DNA of 64,000 nucleotides from positions 1 to 64,000 of the forward strand of contig CAMCYP010000012.1 in the NCBI GenBank assembly GCA_945885345.1, read 5' to 3'. Each line of letters starts with the position of its first letter. Position 1 is the stretch's first letter. Shown piece by piece: positions 1-10,984 of this stretch. The position numbers were made by a program, and so were the translations under genes. This DNA is from Bordetella parapertussis. GTDB lineage: Bacteria > Pseudomonadota > Gammaproteobacteria > Burkholderiales > SG8-41. The notes beneath the pieces are model-generated. The model was not told where the DNA came from, searched no databases, and saw only the letters and a program-made list of their open reading frames with translations.

Positions 1-242
1 CACTGGAACCATGCGGACATGCCGCCGCCCAGTTTCTCTTCGCCCTTGAAGCCGATTTCGGAACCGCCACTTTGGAACATGTCGACATTGGCCGTGTCAA
101 CGCCGTTAGGGGCGCGGCCGGAATTGATAAACGCGTATTCCATGTAAAAATTGCCGAACACGCTCACGGTGCTCTGTGCCATCGACACAGCGGGCGCGGC
201 CAGCGCGCCGGCAACGGCGACTGCCATCAGTTTTTTGTTCAT
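1..242 (-). CDS. Outer-membrane porin, N-terminal part (runs off the window)
   Basis: Only the first 80 codons are inside the window. The protein begins MNKKLMAVAVAGALAAPAVS and has a predicted cleavage after SMA, followed by QSTVSVFGNFYMEYAF. A signal peptide and a first beta strand of this kind are typical of the trimeric general porins of Betaproteobacteria, which let small solutes cross the outer membrane. The phrase GSEIGFKGEEKLGGGMSAWFQ fits the conserved first hairpin of that family. The ATG is at 242 with an AGGAG ribosome site just upstream. Specificity cannot be judged from this fragment. Confidence 0.85.
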   Translation of the reverse strand, partial: MNKKLMAVAVAGALAAPAVSMAQSTVSVFGNFYMEYAFINSGRAPNGVDTANVDMFQSGGSEIGFKGEEKLGGGMSAWFQ

Positions 243-582
243 TCGTAAAATCTCCTGAAAAGTTTATGTTGCTTGCCGCCGGACTCGTGCCCCTGAAAAT
301 CTGAACGCCGAGCATCTGCGACCTGCGCCTCCTCCTAGTAGCGAGGCTGGACAGATTGTCTGTTTTCGGGATACTTGCAACAAGAAAATACCCAAAAAAA
401 TCACGGACTAACGAGCCATGTGTTGCAGGAAAGAATCATCAATATATTTACTCATGTCACGCATAAAATACTTCCTGCAATGACTGAAAACACGCGAACT
501 TGTGATTGCGCAAGCAATGCGGCAACAGCGTCATGCTAAGCTTGTTCCACGCCCGCCCCGAATTCAATGAAATCAAAGAGTT
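243..582. other. Divergent intergenic region between porin and glycosyltransferase, with an inverted repeat
   Basis: This gap of 340 bases should hold the promoters of the porin (leftward) and the glycosyltransferase (rightward). A perfect 9-bp inverted repeat, TTGCAGGAA at 423-431 and TTCCTGCAA at 472-480, is separated by 40 AT-rich bases. It could be an operator or a structured leader; nothing identifies a regulator. The stretch is richer in A/T than the coding DNA around it. No further gene is convincing here. Confidence 0.4.
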
Positions 583-1263
583 ATGATCAACATCTGCATC
601 GGCTACGATGGCCGTGAAGCCGTTTCCTGTAATGTGCTTGCACACAGCATTCATGCGCGGGCCTCTTTGCCGGTTTCCATTACCCCCATCATGCTGTCGC
701 AGTTAAAAACCGTTTTCCGCCGCGAGCGCCATCCCTTGCAGTCCACGGATTTTTCGTTCTCGCGCTTCCTCACGCCCTACCTGTCGAACTACGCCGGCTG
801 GTCGTTGTTCATGGACTGCGACATGCTGATGCTGGACGACGTCGCGAAACTCTGGGCCCTGCGCGACGATCGTTACGCGGTGATGGTCGTCAAGCACCAA
901 CATGTGCCGAAGGAAGAGCGCAAATTTCTCAACGAGCCGCAGACCAAATATGAAAAAAAGAACTGGTCGAGCGTGATGTTGTTCAACAATGCCCTTTGCA
1001 ATGCACTGACCCCGGATTATGTGAACACGGCATCCGGACTCGAACTGCATCAGTTCAAATGGCTGGGCGACGATCATCTGATTGGTGCGCTACCCTCGCG
1101 CTGGAATCATCTCGTCGGTTACGACGCGCCGCGCCAGGACGCCGCGCTGGTGCATTACACACTGGGCGGGCCGTATTTCAAGGAATACAGCGACTGCGAA
1201 TATTCGCAGGAATGGTTTGCTGCACGTGATGCAATGCTGCACGCGGGTGCGGCGGCACTTTAA
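583..1263 (+). CDS. Glycosyltransferase, GT8-like fold
   Basis: This 226-residue cytoplasmic protein begins MINICIGYDGREA, as in family 8-like retaining glycosyltransferases that use nucleotide sugars. The segment FMDCDMLML near residues 83-91 supplies the D-x-D metal and nucleotide-sugar site. HYTLGGPYF near the C-terminus resembles the second metal-binding histidine region of the GT8 fold. The donor and acceptor are unknown. It is a single gene converging on the aldo/keto reductase 13 bp away. An AAAGAG ribosome site precedes the ATG. Confidence 0.72.
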   Translation: MINICIGYDGREAVSCNVLAHSIHARASLPVSITPIMLSQLKTVFRRERHPLQSTDFSFSRFLTPYLSNYAGWSLFMDCDMLMLDDVAKLWALRDDRYAVMVVKHQHVPKEERKFLNEPQTKYEKKNWSSVMLFNNALCNALTPDYVNTASGLELHQFKWLGDDHLIGALPSRWNHLVGYDAPRQDAALVHYTLGGPYFKEYSDCEYSQEWFAARDAMLHAGAAAL

Positions 1264-1276
1264 CTGCGCGTCAGAT

Positions 1277-2266
<990 letters not shown>

Positions 2267-2371
2267 TGCGTCTCCTCCTCCGATCGCCGAGCCAGCGGCC
2301 GTGCGCTGTACATCAGCGGCGCGCATTGCGCGCGCCGCCGGGTCCGTCTTGTTTATTTTATTTAATGCGAC

Positions 2372-3061
2372 TTACTTCGCGTAAGTCACCGTCAGTTCGC
2401 CGACGCCCTCAACATGTCCTTCGAGCTTGTCGCCGCGCTGCACGGGACCGACACCGGCCGGCGTGCCCGACATGATGATGTCGCCGGGGCGCAACGTGAT
2501 CAGCTTCGACAGGTACGAAATCGTCTCCGGAATGTTCCAGATCAATTCCGACAGGTCGCCCTTCTGCTTGACCTGGCCATTGACCTTCAGCCAGATCGCA
2601 CCCTTCGCCGGATGGCCAACCATCGCCACTGTTTTCAGTGCGGTGCAAGGCGCAGAGTCATCAAATGCCTTGCCCATTTCCCAGGGGCGGCCCATTTTCT
2701 TGGCCTCGCCCTGCAGGTCGCGACGGGTCATATCGAGGCCGACGCCATAACCGAACACATGGTCGAGCGCTTTTCCCACCGGAATGTTCGAGCCGCCCTT
2801 GCCGATGGCAACAATCATCTCGATTTCATGGTGCAGATCCTTGGTGGCCAGCGGATAGGGAATGGTCGCTCCGTTGGCCACGATGGCATCAGCCGGTTTC
2901 ATGAAAAAAAACGGCGGCTCACGGTCGGGATCGTGACCCATTTCACGGGCGTGTTCAGCATAGTTGCGGCCGACACAATAAATGCGGCCAACCGGAAATG
3001 CCTTGTTGCTCTCGACTACGGGCAACGTGATCACACCGGGGAAATCAATTGCATAACTCAT
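2372..3061 (-). CDS. Fumarylacetoacetate hydrolase family protein (fumarylpyruvate hydrolase-like)
   Basis: This 229-residue enzyme has the FAH C-terminal domain that hydrolyses C-C bonds of diketo acids such as fumarylpyruvate in gentisate breakdown. The motifs GRNYAEHA, the metal ligands around DLHHEIEM (HxExE-type) and GYGVGLDMTRRDLQ are present, and MSGTPAGVGP is the usual C-terminal loop. The start at 3061 (MSYAIDF) follows AAGGA; a frame extending to 3100 is less likely. Ring-cleavage genes are not adjacent, so the true substrate is open. A small hairpin, GACTTAC-GCGAA-GTAAGTC, spans the stop codon. Confidence 0.85.
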   Translation of the reverse strand: MSYAIDFPGVITLPVVESNKAFPVGRIYCVGRNYAEHAREMGHDPDREPPFFFMKPADAIVANGATIPYPLATKDLHHEIEMIVAIGKGGSNIPVGKALDHVFGYGVGLDMTRRDLQGEAKKMGRPWEMGKAFDDSAPCTALKTVAMVGHPAKGAIWLKVNGQVKQKGDLSELIWNIPETISYLSKLITLRPGDIIMSGTPAGVGPVQRGDKLEGHVEGVGELTVTYAK

Positions 3062-3100
3062 TTTGTTTTTCCTTGTTGGGATGACAACTACTGAAAACAA

Positions 3101-3718
3101 CTAAGAACGAAAAAAAGCCCTGAACAAGCCGCGCAACAAACCGGCGGGCTTGTCACTTGCATGAGCAGAATTCCGGTCGCCTTCCGGTCCGCCCTTGCGG
3201 GCATGGACGACAATCCAGAATCCCTGCGGCATGCTCTGGAATACCGCCAGATCAAAACGACTCATGAATTTTGGCAACCACCAGGCAGGGGGCTGTTGAA
3301 TCAGGTGCGCATTGCGGCCGTCGGCCAACACCTTGATCGCAGGCCCGGTATGCACGGTGAAAACCCCGTGGCCGGATGTCACTCGCTGCAGGTCGTCGAG
3401 TACATTGTCGAGCAACTCGGGTTCAATATGCTCCAGCACATCGATGCAGGTCACAAAAGGCGCGGGCTGCGGCGTCGCCGCCCATTCCGGGCGCGCAGGA
3501 TCGTAATGACGGATCTGCGGCGGATTCGGCATCAGCGTCTTCAGGGTTTCCCCCAGACGCCCTTTTCCGGCACCGTAATCCAGCAATTCCGCAGGGCGCA
3601 CCTGATCGAGAACCTGAACCACGATCGGCGCGTACTGCACTGAGGCTACGCCGTAATTGGGGTTCTGATGCAGTTCTTCCTGCATCTTGCGGTATTCTTC
3701 GGAAATCAATGCGCTCAT
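3101..3718 (-). CDS. Class I SAM-dependent methyltransferase-like protein
   Basis: This 205-residue protein has a Rossmann methyltransferase core. LLDYGAGKGRL (residues 45-55) is motif I for SAM binding, and TCIDVLEHIEP is the conserved post-III region seen in methyltransferases of the UbiG/sugar-lipid type. No acceptor-specific domain is visible. The C-terminus is basic and ends in LFRAFFRS, which may touch a membrane. It lies directly upstream of the FAH-family gene on the same strand, 39 bp away. Substrate unknown. Confidence 0.7.
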   Translation of the reverse strand: MSALISEEYRKMQEELHQNPNYGVASVQYAPIVVQVLDQVRPAELLDYGAGKGRLGETLKTLMPNPPQIRHYDPARPEWAATPQPAPFVTCIDVLEHIEPELLDNVLDDLQRVTSGHGVFTVHTGPAIKVLADGRNAHLIQQPPAWWLPKFMSRFDLAVFQSMPQGFWIVVHARKGGPEGDRNSAHASDKPAGLLRGLFRAFFRS

Positions 3719-3820
3719 GTCGGTCGGCCTTTGGCCCCGCCTTTTGATAGACCAGCTGCCCGGACGGGGAGCACGGGAGTTTAAAGAACCCGGCGCCCTT
3801 GTTCAAATCAGGATTTCCCG

Positions 3821-4216
3821 GTGGATGCCCCCGTCACTTTAGGCGCACTGTTTGTCAGCAGCTTTTTGGCCGCCACCCTGTTGCCAGGAGGATCGGAAGC
3901 CGTGCTGTTTGGTGTGCTGAAACTGCATCCCGACCAGTTCTGGCCCGCCCTGGCGGTGGCCACCCTCGGCAATACCCTGGGCGGCCTGTCTTCCTGGCTG
4001 ATCGGCCGCCTGATCCCTTCGACCAGACCGCTCAAGGGACTGGACACCATAAAGCGCTGGGGCAGCCCGGCCCTGCTGCTGTCCTGGGTACCTTTTCTGG
4101 GCGACCCGCTGTGCGTGGCCGCGGGCTGGCTGCGCCTCAACGTCTGGTGGTGCACGTTTTTCATCGCGACAGGCAAATTTGCCCGTTATTGGGTAATCGC
4201 CGCGCTCACCGTGTAA
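3821..4216 (+). CDS. YqaA/DedA-type small inner-membrane protein
   Basis: This 131-residue protein is almost wholly hydrophobic, with about four membrane segments. The pattern FLAATLLPGGSEAVLFG followed by GNTLGGLSSWLIGR is characteristic of the YqaA branch of the VTT/SNARE-associated (DedA) superfamily, whose members act in lipid or proton-driven transport. The start is GTG at 3821 with AGGA upstream. It stands alone between the methyltransferase, which is divergent, and the large oxidoreductase. Function is inferred only from the family. Confidence 0.78.
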   Translation: MDAPVTLGALFVSSFLAATLLPGGSEAVLFGVLKLHPDQFWPALAVATLGNTLGGLSSWLIGRLIPSTRPLKGLDTIKRWGSPALLLSWVPFLGDPLCVAAGWLRLNVWWCTFFIATGKFARYWVIAALTV

Positions 4217-4334
4217 TGCCGGCATTGCTGCATTGCGCTAATATCCTGTTTTTGCGCACGTCTCCTTCATCACGCAATCGGCACGCTGCGGTTTTCCGAT
4301 CCGCATTCATCGCTCTGCACTCCGCACTGTCATC

Positions 4335-7300
4335 ATGACCGCCCGCCTCCGGGAAATCCCCTACAACTACACCTCGTTCTCTGACCGCGAGATCGTGATC
4401 CGGCTGCTCGGATCCGAGCACTGGGATCTGCTCAATGCACTGCGCGGGCAACGCCGCACCGGGCGCTCGGCGAAAATGCTCTACGAAGTCCTCGGCGACA
4501 TGTGGGTGGTCAAGCGCAATCCTTACATCGAGGACGATCTGCTGGGCAATCGCAAACGCCGCGCTGCACTGGTGGAAGGCATGCGCAAGCGGCTCGCCGG
4601 GATCGAGGCGCGGCGCGAAAATCCCGACCAGCGCGTCGCCGAATTACTCGCAGCGGCGCAGACGGCCGTCGATGCTTTCGAAGCCGAGTTCGAGGACACG
4701 CTGGCACTGCGCCGGCGCACACTGGCGCGCCTGGCGCGCGTGACCCGCCGCGACAACGTGCAGTTCGACGGTCTGGCGCGGGTATCGCATGTCACCGATG
4801 CCACCGACTGGCGCATTGAATATCCCTTTGTCGTCATCAACCCGGATAACGGGGACGAAGTCGCCGCCATTGTCACCGCCTGCATCGAACTCGGCCTGAC
4901 CATCATTCCGCGCGGCGGCGGCACGGGTTACACCGGCGGCGCCATTCCCCTGACGCGTCTTTCTGCCGTTATTAACACCGAAAAACTCGATACTCTGGCC
5001 GCGATCGAACAAACCACCCTGCCCGGAACCGGCAAGCCGGTTTCCATCCTGCGCTGCGGTGCCGGCGTGGTGACGCGTCGCGCGATGGAGGCCGCCGAAG
5101 CCGCGGGGCTGGTGTTCGCCTGCGACCCCACTTCAGCAGACGCCTCCTGCATCGGCGGCAACGTGGCGATGAATGCCGGCGGCAAGAAAGCCGTTTTGTG
5201 GGGTACTGCGCTGGACAACCTGGCGTCGTGGAAAATGGTGACGCCGGACGCGCAGTGGATGCTGGTCGAGCGCCTCGACCACAACCTCGGCAAGATTCAT
5301 GACATCGCCGTCGCCCGCTTCCGCATCACGCGTTACGCCCGCGACGGCAAAACGCCTGACGGCGCAGTGGAAATCCTCGAAATTCCCGGCTCGACCTTCC
5401 GCAAGCGCGGCCTCGGTAAAGACGTCACCGACAAGGTGCTGGGCGGACTGCCCGGCATCCAGAAAGAAGGCTGCGACGGCATCATCACCGAGGCCACCTT
5501 CGTACTGCACCGCATGCCGCCGGCCATCCGCACGGTGTGCCTGGAATTTTTCAGCGCGGTGCGCGAAGCGGTGCCTTCCATCATCGAAATCAAGCGTTAC
5601 CTCGACGCCAATCCCGACGCCATCCTCGCCGGCCTCGAGCATCTCGACGAGCGTTATGTGAAAGCCGTGGGTTATGCCACCAAGTCACGCCGCGCCGGCC
5701 GCCCGAAAATGGTGCTGGTCGGTGACATCGTCGGCGAGAACGAAGACGCAGTCGCTGCGGCCGCATCGCAGGTGGTGCGGCTGGCCAATGCGCGCGGCGC
5801 CGAGGGCTTCATTGCCGCTTCGGCCGAGGCGCGCAAGACCTTCTGGCTGGATCGCGCGCGCACTGCTGCGATCGCACGCCACACCAATGCCTTCAAGATC
5901 AACGAGGATGTGGTAATCCCGCTGGAACGGCTCGGCGATTACTCCGACGGCATCGAGCGCATCAACATCGAGCTGTCGATCCGCAACAAGCTGCGCATCC
6001 TCGACGCGGTCGCCACGGTAGTCGGCGGCGAGCTGCCGGTGATGCCGCAGGATCCGCCGGTAGTCGCAGCAGAGGTCATCGGAGACCGCACTGAACGCGC
6101 ACAATCGCTGATCGCCGAGACCCGTGGGCGCTGGCAATGGCTGCTCGATCACATCGACACACCGTTGGCCGATCTGCGTGAAATGCAGGGTGACTCATGG
6201 GGGTTTTACTCATCACTCATCACTCATCATTCATCGCTGCCTTCATCGTCGTCCCTTTTTCACGTGCTGCAGGACCATACCGTGCGCGTGTCGTGGAAGA
6301 ATGAAGTACGCGCGCACCTCGCCGACATTTTCAGCGGCCGGCCCTTTGCAAAGGTGCTGGAGGCCATCGACGTCGCGCACCGCCAGGCGCTGCGCGGCCG
6401 CGTGTTCGTTGCACTGCATATGCACGCCGGTGACGGCAACGTGCATACCAACATTCCCGTCAATTCCGACAATTACACAATGCTGCAGGAAGCCGCCGAT
6501 GCCGTGGCACGCATCATGCGTCTGGCCGAATCACTCGACGGCGTCATCTCCGGCGAACACGGCATCGGCATCACCAAACTCGAATTTCTGCCGGCGGAAC
6601 GCGTTGCGGCATTCCAGGGTTACAAAGACAAGGTCGACCCGCACGGCCGTTTCAACAAAGGCAAATTGCTGCCCGGCGCAGATCTGCGCAACGCTTATAC
6701 GCCAAGTTTTTCACTGCTCGGCGCGGAAAGCCTGATCCTTGAGCATTCCGATGTCGGCGCCATCGCCAACTCGATCAAGGACTGCCTGCGCTGCGGCAAA
6801 TGCAAACCGGTGTGCGCAACGCACGTACCGCGCGCCAATCTGCTCTACAGCCCGCGCAACAAGATCCTCGCCACCAGTCTACTGATCGAAGCTTTTCTCT
6901 ACGAAGAACAAACCCGGCGCGGCATATCTTTGGAACACTTTGATGAGTTCAGCGATGTCGCGGACCACTGCACGATCTGCCACAAGTGCCTGAATCCCTG
7001 CCCGGTTGATATTGATTTTGGCGATGTCTCTGTCGTCATGCGCAATTTCCTGCGGCAACGCGGGAAAAAACGCTTTAATGCCGGCGCCAAGGCCTCGATG
7101 TTTTTCCTCAACGCCACCGATCCGCGCACCATCAACATCACGCGCAAGCTGATGATCGACTGGGGATTCAAAGTTCAGCGTATCGCCTACGCTGCAGCCA
7201 AGGCACTGGGCCTCGCTGGCCAGCAGACGCGCCGCCCGCCGGCCACCACCGGCAAGCCGCAGATTCGCACACAGGTGATTCACTTCATCAACAAACCGAT

Positions 7301-8189
7301 GCCGGGCAAGCTGCCGAAAAAAGCATCGCGCGCACTGCTCGACATCGAAGACGCACGCATGGTGCCGGTGATCCGCGACGCAGCCAAGGTCACGGAAGAT
7401 TCCGACGCGGTGTTCTATTTCCCCGGCTGCGGCTCGGAACGGCTGTTCAGCCAGGTTGGCCTTGCCACACAGGCGATGCTGTTCGACCTCGGCGTGCAAA
7501 CCGTGCTGCCGCCCGGCTACCTGTGCTGCGGCTACCCGCAGACCGCCGCCGGCGAGGAGGCCAAAGGCCAGGCGATCACCACCGCCAACCGCGTACTGTT
7601 CCATCGCGTTGCGCACACACTGAATTACCTCGACATCAAAACCGTCATCGTGTCCTGCGGCACCTGCATGGATCAGCTGCAGAAATACGAATTCGAAAAA
7701 ATATTCCCGGGTTGCCGTCTGCTCGACATCCACGAATACCTGCTTGAACGGGGCGTAAAACTCGAGGGCATCACCGGTACCCGCTACATGTACCATGACC
7801 CCTGCCACACACCGATGAAAACGCATGCGCCAATGAAGGTGGTCAGCACGCTGATGGCCGCACCGGTGGCGCTGAGCGAGCGCTGCTGCGGCGAATCCGG
7901 GACTCTGGCCGTGACCCGGCCCGATATCTCGACGCAAGTGCGCTTCCGCAAGGAAGAAGAACTGCGGCGTGGTGCCGCACAGTTGCGTAGCGATGATGCT
8001 GGAGCCAGGGTAAAAATACTCACCTCCTGCCCCTCGTGCCTGCAGGGCCTGGCGCGCTACAATCAGGACGCGGATATTGAGGCGGACTATATTGTCGTGG
8101 AAATGGCACGTCACCTGCTCGGTGCCGACTGGATGGAGAGTTACGTGACAAAGGCAAACAACGGCGGCATCGAACGGGTACTGCTCTAA
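4335..8189 (+). CDS. Large FAD-linked oxidase/Fe-S fusion (DUF3683; D-lactate/glycolate dehydrogenase-like)
   Basis: This 1284-residue fusion carries an N-terminal DUF3683 region (about 1-110), an FAD_binding_4 domain ([16 protein letters not shown] near 195), an FAD oxidase C-terminal domain ending [15 protein letters not shown] and [12 protein letters not shown], and two 4Fe-4S motifs, [11 protein letters not shown] (about 817) and [11 protein letters not shown] (about 880). Two CCG cysteine-rich modules follow (CCGYPQ and CCGESG). This resembles GlcD and GlcF joined in one chain, oxidising a 2-hydroxy acid such as D-lactate and passing electrons to quinone. Residues about 618-641 contain a Ser/His-rich insert encoded by four heptamer repeats. 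No signal peptide. Confidence 0.85.
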   Translation: MTARLREIPYNYTSFSDREIVIRLLGSEHWDLLNALRGQRRTGRSAKMLYEVLGDMWVVKRNPYIEDDLLGNRKRRAALVEGMRKRLAGIEARRENPDQRVAELLAAAQTAVDAFEAEFEDTLALRRRTLARLARVTRRDNVQFDGLARVSHVTDATDWRIEYPFVVINPDNGDEVAAIVTACIELGLTIIPRGGGTGYTGGAIPLTRLSAVINTEKLDTLAAIEQTTLPGTGKPVSILRCGAGVVTRRAMEAAEAAGLVFACDPTSADASCIGGNVAMNAGGKKAVLWGTALDNLASWKMVTPDAQWMLVERLDHNLGKIHDIAVARFRITRYARDGKTPDGAVEILEIPGSTFRKRGLGKDVTDKVLGGLPGIQKEGCDGIITEATFVLHRMPPAIRTVCLEFFSAVREAVPSIIEIKRYLDANPDAILAGLEHLDERYVKAVGYATKSRRAGRPKMVLVGDIVGENEDAVAAAASQVVRLANARGAEGFIAASAEARKTFWLDRARTAAIARHTNAFKINEDVVIPLERLGDYSDGIERINIELSIRNKLRILDAVATVVGGELPVMPQDPPVVAAEVIGDRTERAQSLIAETRGRWQWLLDHIDTPLADLREMQGDSWGFYSSLITHHSSLPSSSSLFHVLQDHTVRVSWKNEVRAHLADIFSGRPFAKVLEAIDVAHRQALRGRVFVALHMHAGDGNVHTNIPVNSDNYTMLQEAADAVARIMRLAESLDGVISGEHGIGITKLEFLPAERVAAFQGYKDKVDPHGRFNKGKLLPGADLRNAYTPSFSLLGAESLILEHSDVGAIANSIKDCLRCGKCKPVCATHVPRANLLYSPRNKILATSLLIEAFLYEEQTRRGISLEHFDEFSDVADHCTICHKCLNPCPVDIDFGDVSVVMRNFLRQRGKKRFNAGAKASMFFLNATDPRTINITRKLMIDWGFKVQRIAYAAAKALGLAGQQTRRPPATTGKPQIRTQVIHFINKPMPGKLPKKASRALLDIEDARMVPVIRDAAKVTEDSDAVFYFPGCGSERLFSQVGLATQAMLFDLGVQTVLPPGYLCCGYPQTAAGEEAKGQAITTANRVLFHRVAHTLNYLDIKTVIVSCGTCMDQLQKYEFEKIFPGCRLLDIHEYLLERGVKLEGITGTRYMYHDPCHTPMKTHAPMKVVSTLMAAPVALSERCCGESGTLAVTRPDISTQVRFRKEEELRRGAAQLRSDDAGARVKILTSCPSCLQGLARYNQDADIEADYIVVEMARHLLGADWMESYVTKANNGGIERVLL
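6206..6233 (+). repeat. Heptamer repeat (consensus TCACTCA) inside a coding sequence
   Basis: Four consecutive 7-bp units, TTACTCA, TCACTCA, TCACTCA and TCATTCA, lie inside the FAD/Fe-S oxidoreductase gene. They are read as the Ser/His-rich stretch [10 protein letters not shown], which is out of character for the FAD oxidase domain around it. The array is in frame with the gene. It has the same 7-bp period as arrays in several intergenic regions of this window. Confidence 0.8.
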
Positions 8190-8322
8190 TGCGTGTGATT
8201 TGGCACACGATGCAGGCGACAAAACTCGCGTGCTGTCGTGAATTGGCGACATGTGACATTTTCACTTGCCGCGCTTTTCTTTCAATCGGAATAATGCGTA
8301 CCCCATACGAACGGGATACGCC

Positions 8323-9885
8323 ATGGCCACTGTCTTGAGCGCAACACCAGGACTTCTCAAAATCGCCACCCTCGCAGGGACGGAAACGTTCCTCGAGCAA
8401 ATTGCCGCGACGCAGCCCGCGCAACGCCAGGCGCAATTGCTGACCCAGTTGAAACTGCTGGTCGACGCCAGGGTTCCCGGCGAAGAGCGGCTGCGGATAC
8501 TGGAAACGCTGCGCAACACCACGCTGGAGACGCAGCACGTGCGCAGCCGGGAATACTGGGGCCAGCCGGTGCCGTTCGACGCGGATACCCGGGAAATCTT
8601 CGAGCGCAGCATCGCGTTGTGGCGCGCGCTGGCCGATGCCTACGAATCGCTGATTGCCGACATGGCCGGAGCGGCGCCGGAACTGGCCGAACACGCCGAG
8701 CTTATCTGTTACCGCGCACTGCGCTGCACGGGATTTGCAATGACGGCGCACAATCGCGCCTATCACGCAGTACCCGGCGTGCTGTGGGAACAACTGCACC
8801 GCCTCTACGCCTTTGCCGAAAGCGCCGAAGTCACCGACACACCGGTCAGCGAAGGCGATGGTCGCAGCACCGTCAACCTGGCCTACCTGCAGATCGTGCT
8901 CGCCCAGCGCGCAAACCCGGACTCTCTGTCTTTGCTGCAGATGGGTACCTTGGATCGCGTGCTTGCGCAGTGGGTTGCTCTGGGCAGCCTGTCGCAATCG
9001 CCGGTGGTCGCCAACCGGGACATGGCGCTGGCGGTGGATCTCGGTTCAGCGCAAGGAGCGCGCCGGCTGAAAAACCTTTCCGGCGACAACCTGCGTTACC
9101 TCGACATCGAGAAAATCGGTGACAAGCTGCGGCAAACCGCGATCGCGCTCAAAACACAAAGCCCCGACAAACTCGGCCTCGGCATGGTGCCGCGGGATAT
9201 CTGCGAAAAACTGATACTCAGCCTGCACACCGACTGGCTGGCGCCCGGCACCGGCCGCGGCGACGAACGCAAAACCGCCGGATTCAATGTGCTGATGTCG
9301 GGCACCATCGCTGCCATGCATTTCAACATCAGCGGCAAACCGTTCGCCCCACCGGATGCCGGCCTGTCGTCGCGCGCGCGCTTCGACATGGCCGGATTCG
9401 AGCGGGTGGACGGCCCGACGATAGGAGAGGCCTCGGTACGCAGCCGCACGCTGGAAACCTGGACGGTCGTCAACCAGAGTCCCAGCGGCATTCTCGGCAA
9501 GTGCAACAATCCGTCGAATGTGACGCGACTGACCCACAATCAGTTGCTGGGTCTGGTTGCCCCCAACGGGAAAACCTTTCTTGGCGTCGCACAACGCCTG
9601 GTCATCGAAACCGATGGCTCGACCCTGCTCGGTTTCCAGTTGCTGCGCACCAAAGCGCAGGCCGTCGCGGCACGCGTTTCGAACATCGACAAGCCTTATG
9701 ACCGTGCACTGCTGCTGGACGGCGGCTCCGGCAACGAAGCGCCGTCCATCATTGTCAGTCCCGGCACCTACGCGCCAAGCCGCGTACTCGACATGTTCGA
9801 AGACGGCAGGCCGCGCTCGATCCGCCTCACTGCACTGCTCGACTGTGGTTCCAACTTCGAGCGCGCAACCTTCACTGCCGCTTGA
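8323..9885 (+). CDS. Conserved hypothetical protein, possible PilZ-like C-terminus
   Basis: This 520-residue soluble protein has no signal peptide. The N-terminal half is helical (FERSIALWRALADAY, AELICYRALRCTGFAMTAHNRAY). The C-terminal part has WTVVNQSPSGILG followed by HNQLLGLVAPNGKTFLGVAQ, a spacing that recalls PilZ domains, which bind cyclic di-GMP (N-x-S-x-x-G then a second strand pair). That link is an inference, because no RxxxR pair is obvious in the right place. The ATG at 8323 has weak GGGA upstream; an upstream TTG at 8266 is possible. The gene overlaps the following peptidase gene if that uses the GTG at 9845. Confidence 0.5.
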   Translation: MATVLSATPGLLKIATLAGTETFLEQIAATQPAQRQAQLLTQLKLLVDARVPGEERLRILETLRNTTLETQHVRSREYWGQPVPFDADTREIFERSIALWRALADAYESLIADMAGAAPELAEHAELICYRALRCTGFAMTAHNRAYHAVPGVLWEQLHRLYAFAESAEVTDTPVSEGDGRSTVNLAYLQIVLAQRANPDSLSLLQMGTLDRVLAQWVALGSLSQSPVVANRDMALAVDLGSAQGARRLKNLSGDNLRYLDIEKIGDKLRQTAIALKTQSPDKLGLGMVPRDICEKLILSLHTDWLAPGTGRGDERKTAGFNVLMSGTIAAMHFNISGKPFAPPDAGLSSRARFDMAGFERVDGPTIGEASVRSRTLETWTVVNQSPSGILGKCNNPSNVTRLTHNQLLGLVAPNGKTFLGVAQRLVIETDGSTLLGFQLLRTKAQAVAARVSNIDKPYDRALLLDGGSGNEAPSIIVSPGTYAPSRVLDMFEDGRPRSIRLTALLDCGSNFERATFTAA

Positions 9886-10984
9886 GCGGGCCGCGCCCCG
9901 CGCAAGTGCCGCCGGCACCGATTTTTTCTCGCCGGACTATGCCAGTGCACGCGCCCGTTTCCGCGCAGCAGCGCTGCGTGCCGGTGCAGCGCTCGATGCG
10001 TTACCGATCGCTGCGCGGGGCCCCCACGACGAATCACTGACCATCGATTTCGCATGGTTGGGCGCCCGCCAGCCCAGGCAGGTCGTGCTGCATATCAGCG
10101 GAGTGCATGGCGTCGAGGCTTTTGCCGGATCAGCGGCGCAGCTGGCCCTGCTCGCCGCGCCGCCGCACTTGCCCGCCGACGGCGCGCTGATTCTCGTGCA
10201 TGTACTCAATCCCTACGGCATGGCATGGCTGCGTCGCACCAACGAATACAACGTCGATCTCAACCGTAATTTTCACCTCGACAACGGCATCTGGACCGGT
10301 GCGCCACCATTGTACAAACGCCTCGATACGCTACTCAATCCTGCATCGCCGCCGGAACGCGACGCTTTTGCGCTGCGTCTGGGCGCGGCCGGACTGCGCT
10401 ATGGCGTACGCGCGGTACGTCAGGCCATCGCCCACGGCCAGCACCGCTATCCTCGCGGGTTGTTTTACGGCGGGGCAGAACTGCAACCGGGACCGCGCCT
10501 GTTCATCGACTGGTTGCAGGCGCAACTGGGTTCCACCGAGGCCCTGTTCGCCATCGACCTGCACACCGGGCTCGGCCCTTACGCTGAGGACACCCTTCTG
10601 GTCGAACCCGGTGTCGGCACCGCAGCACTGCCGGCGCTGAGTCGTGCACTGCATCGCCCGTTGGCCGGCGGCAGCGCGACGCCCGGGGCCTACACGGTGC
10701 GCGGCAGCCTGGGTGCCGCACTGCCGCGCCTGCTGCCCGATACCCGCGTTGAATTCGTGCTGCAGGAAATCGGCACCCGGTCTGCACTGCGCGTGCTGCA
10801 TGCGCTGCGCGAGGAAAATCGCTGGCATCATTATGGTGATGGCCACACCGGACATCCCGCAAAACGACGCCTGTTTGAAGCCCTCTGTCCTGCTGCGCCG
10901 GCCTGGCGTGAAGCTGCAGTCGCACAGGCTACTGATGTGGCTTACCGGGCCGCAGCCTGGCTGTTCCACGGAGAATCGGCATGA
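9845..10984 (+). CDS. DUF2817/M14-like zinc carboxypeptidase
   Basis: This protein of about 379 residues matches the DUF2817 branch of M14 metallopeptidases. HISGVHGVEAFAG gives the H-x-x-E zinc pair, NEYNVDLNRNF the substrate-carboxylate site and AIDLHTGLG the third zinc ligand; FVLQEIGTRS holds a likely catalytic Glu. Family members cut C-terminal residues from peptides. The start is uncertain: no ATG lies before the conserved domain, so a GTG at 9845 or a later rare start is used, overlapping the upstream gene. It ends in an ATGA overlap with the HIT gene, indicating translational coupling. Confidence 0.75.
   Translation: MVPTSSAQPSLPLERAAPRASAAGTDFFSPDYASARARFRAAALRAGAALDALPIAARGPHDESLTIDFAWLGARQPRQVVLHISGVHGVEAFAGSAAQLALLAAPPHLPADGALILVHVLNPYGMAWLRRTNEYNVDLNRNFHLDNGIWTGAPPLYKRLDTLLNPASPPERDAFALRLGAAGLRYGVRAVRQAIAHGQHRYPRGLFYGGAELQPGPRLFIDWLQAQLGSTEALFAIDLHTGLGPYAEDTLLVEPGVGTAALPALSRALHRPLAGGSATPGAYTVRGSLGAALPRLLPDTRVEFVLQEIGTRSALRVLHALREENRWHHYGDGHTGHPAKRRLFEALCPAAPAWREAAVAQATDVAYRAAAWLFHGESA

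Noticed and set aside
2372-2395. A hairpin at the end of the FAH-family gene as an intrinsic terminator
   Set aside because: The stem GACTTAC/GTAAGTC is short and is followed by an A-rich run on the transcribed strand, not T residues.
6879-8252. A 457-codon minus-strand frame opposite the FAD/Fe-S oxidoreductase
   Set aside because: It shadows a gene with clear Fe-S motifs, and no ribosome site or family supports it.
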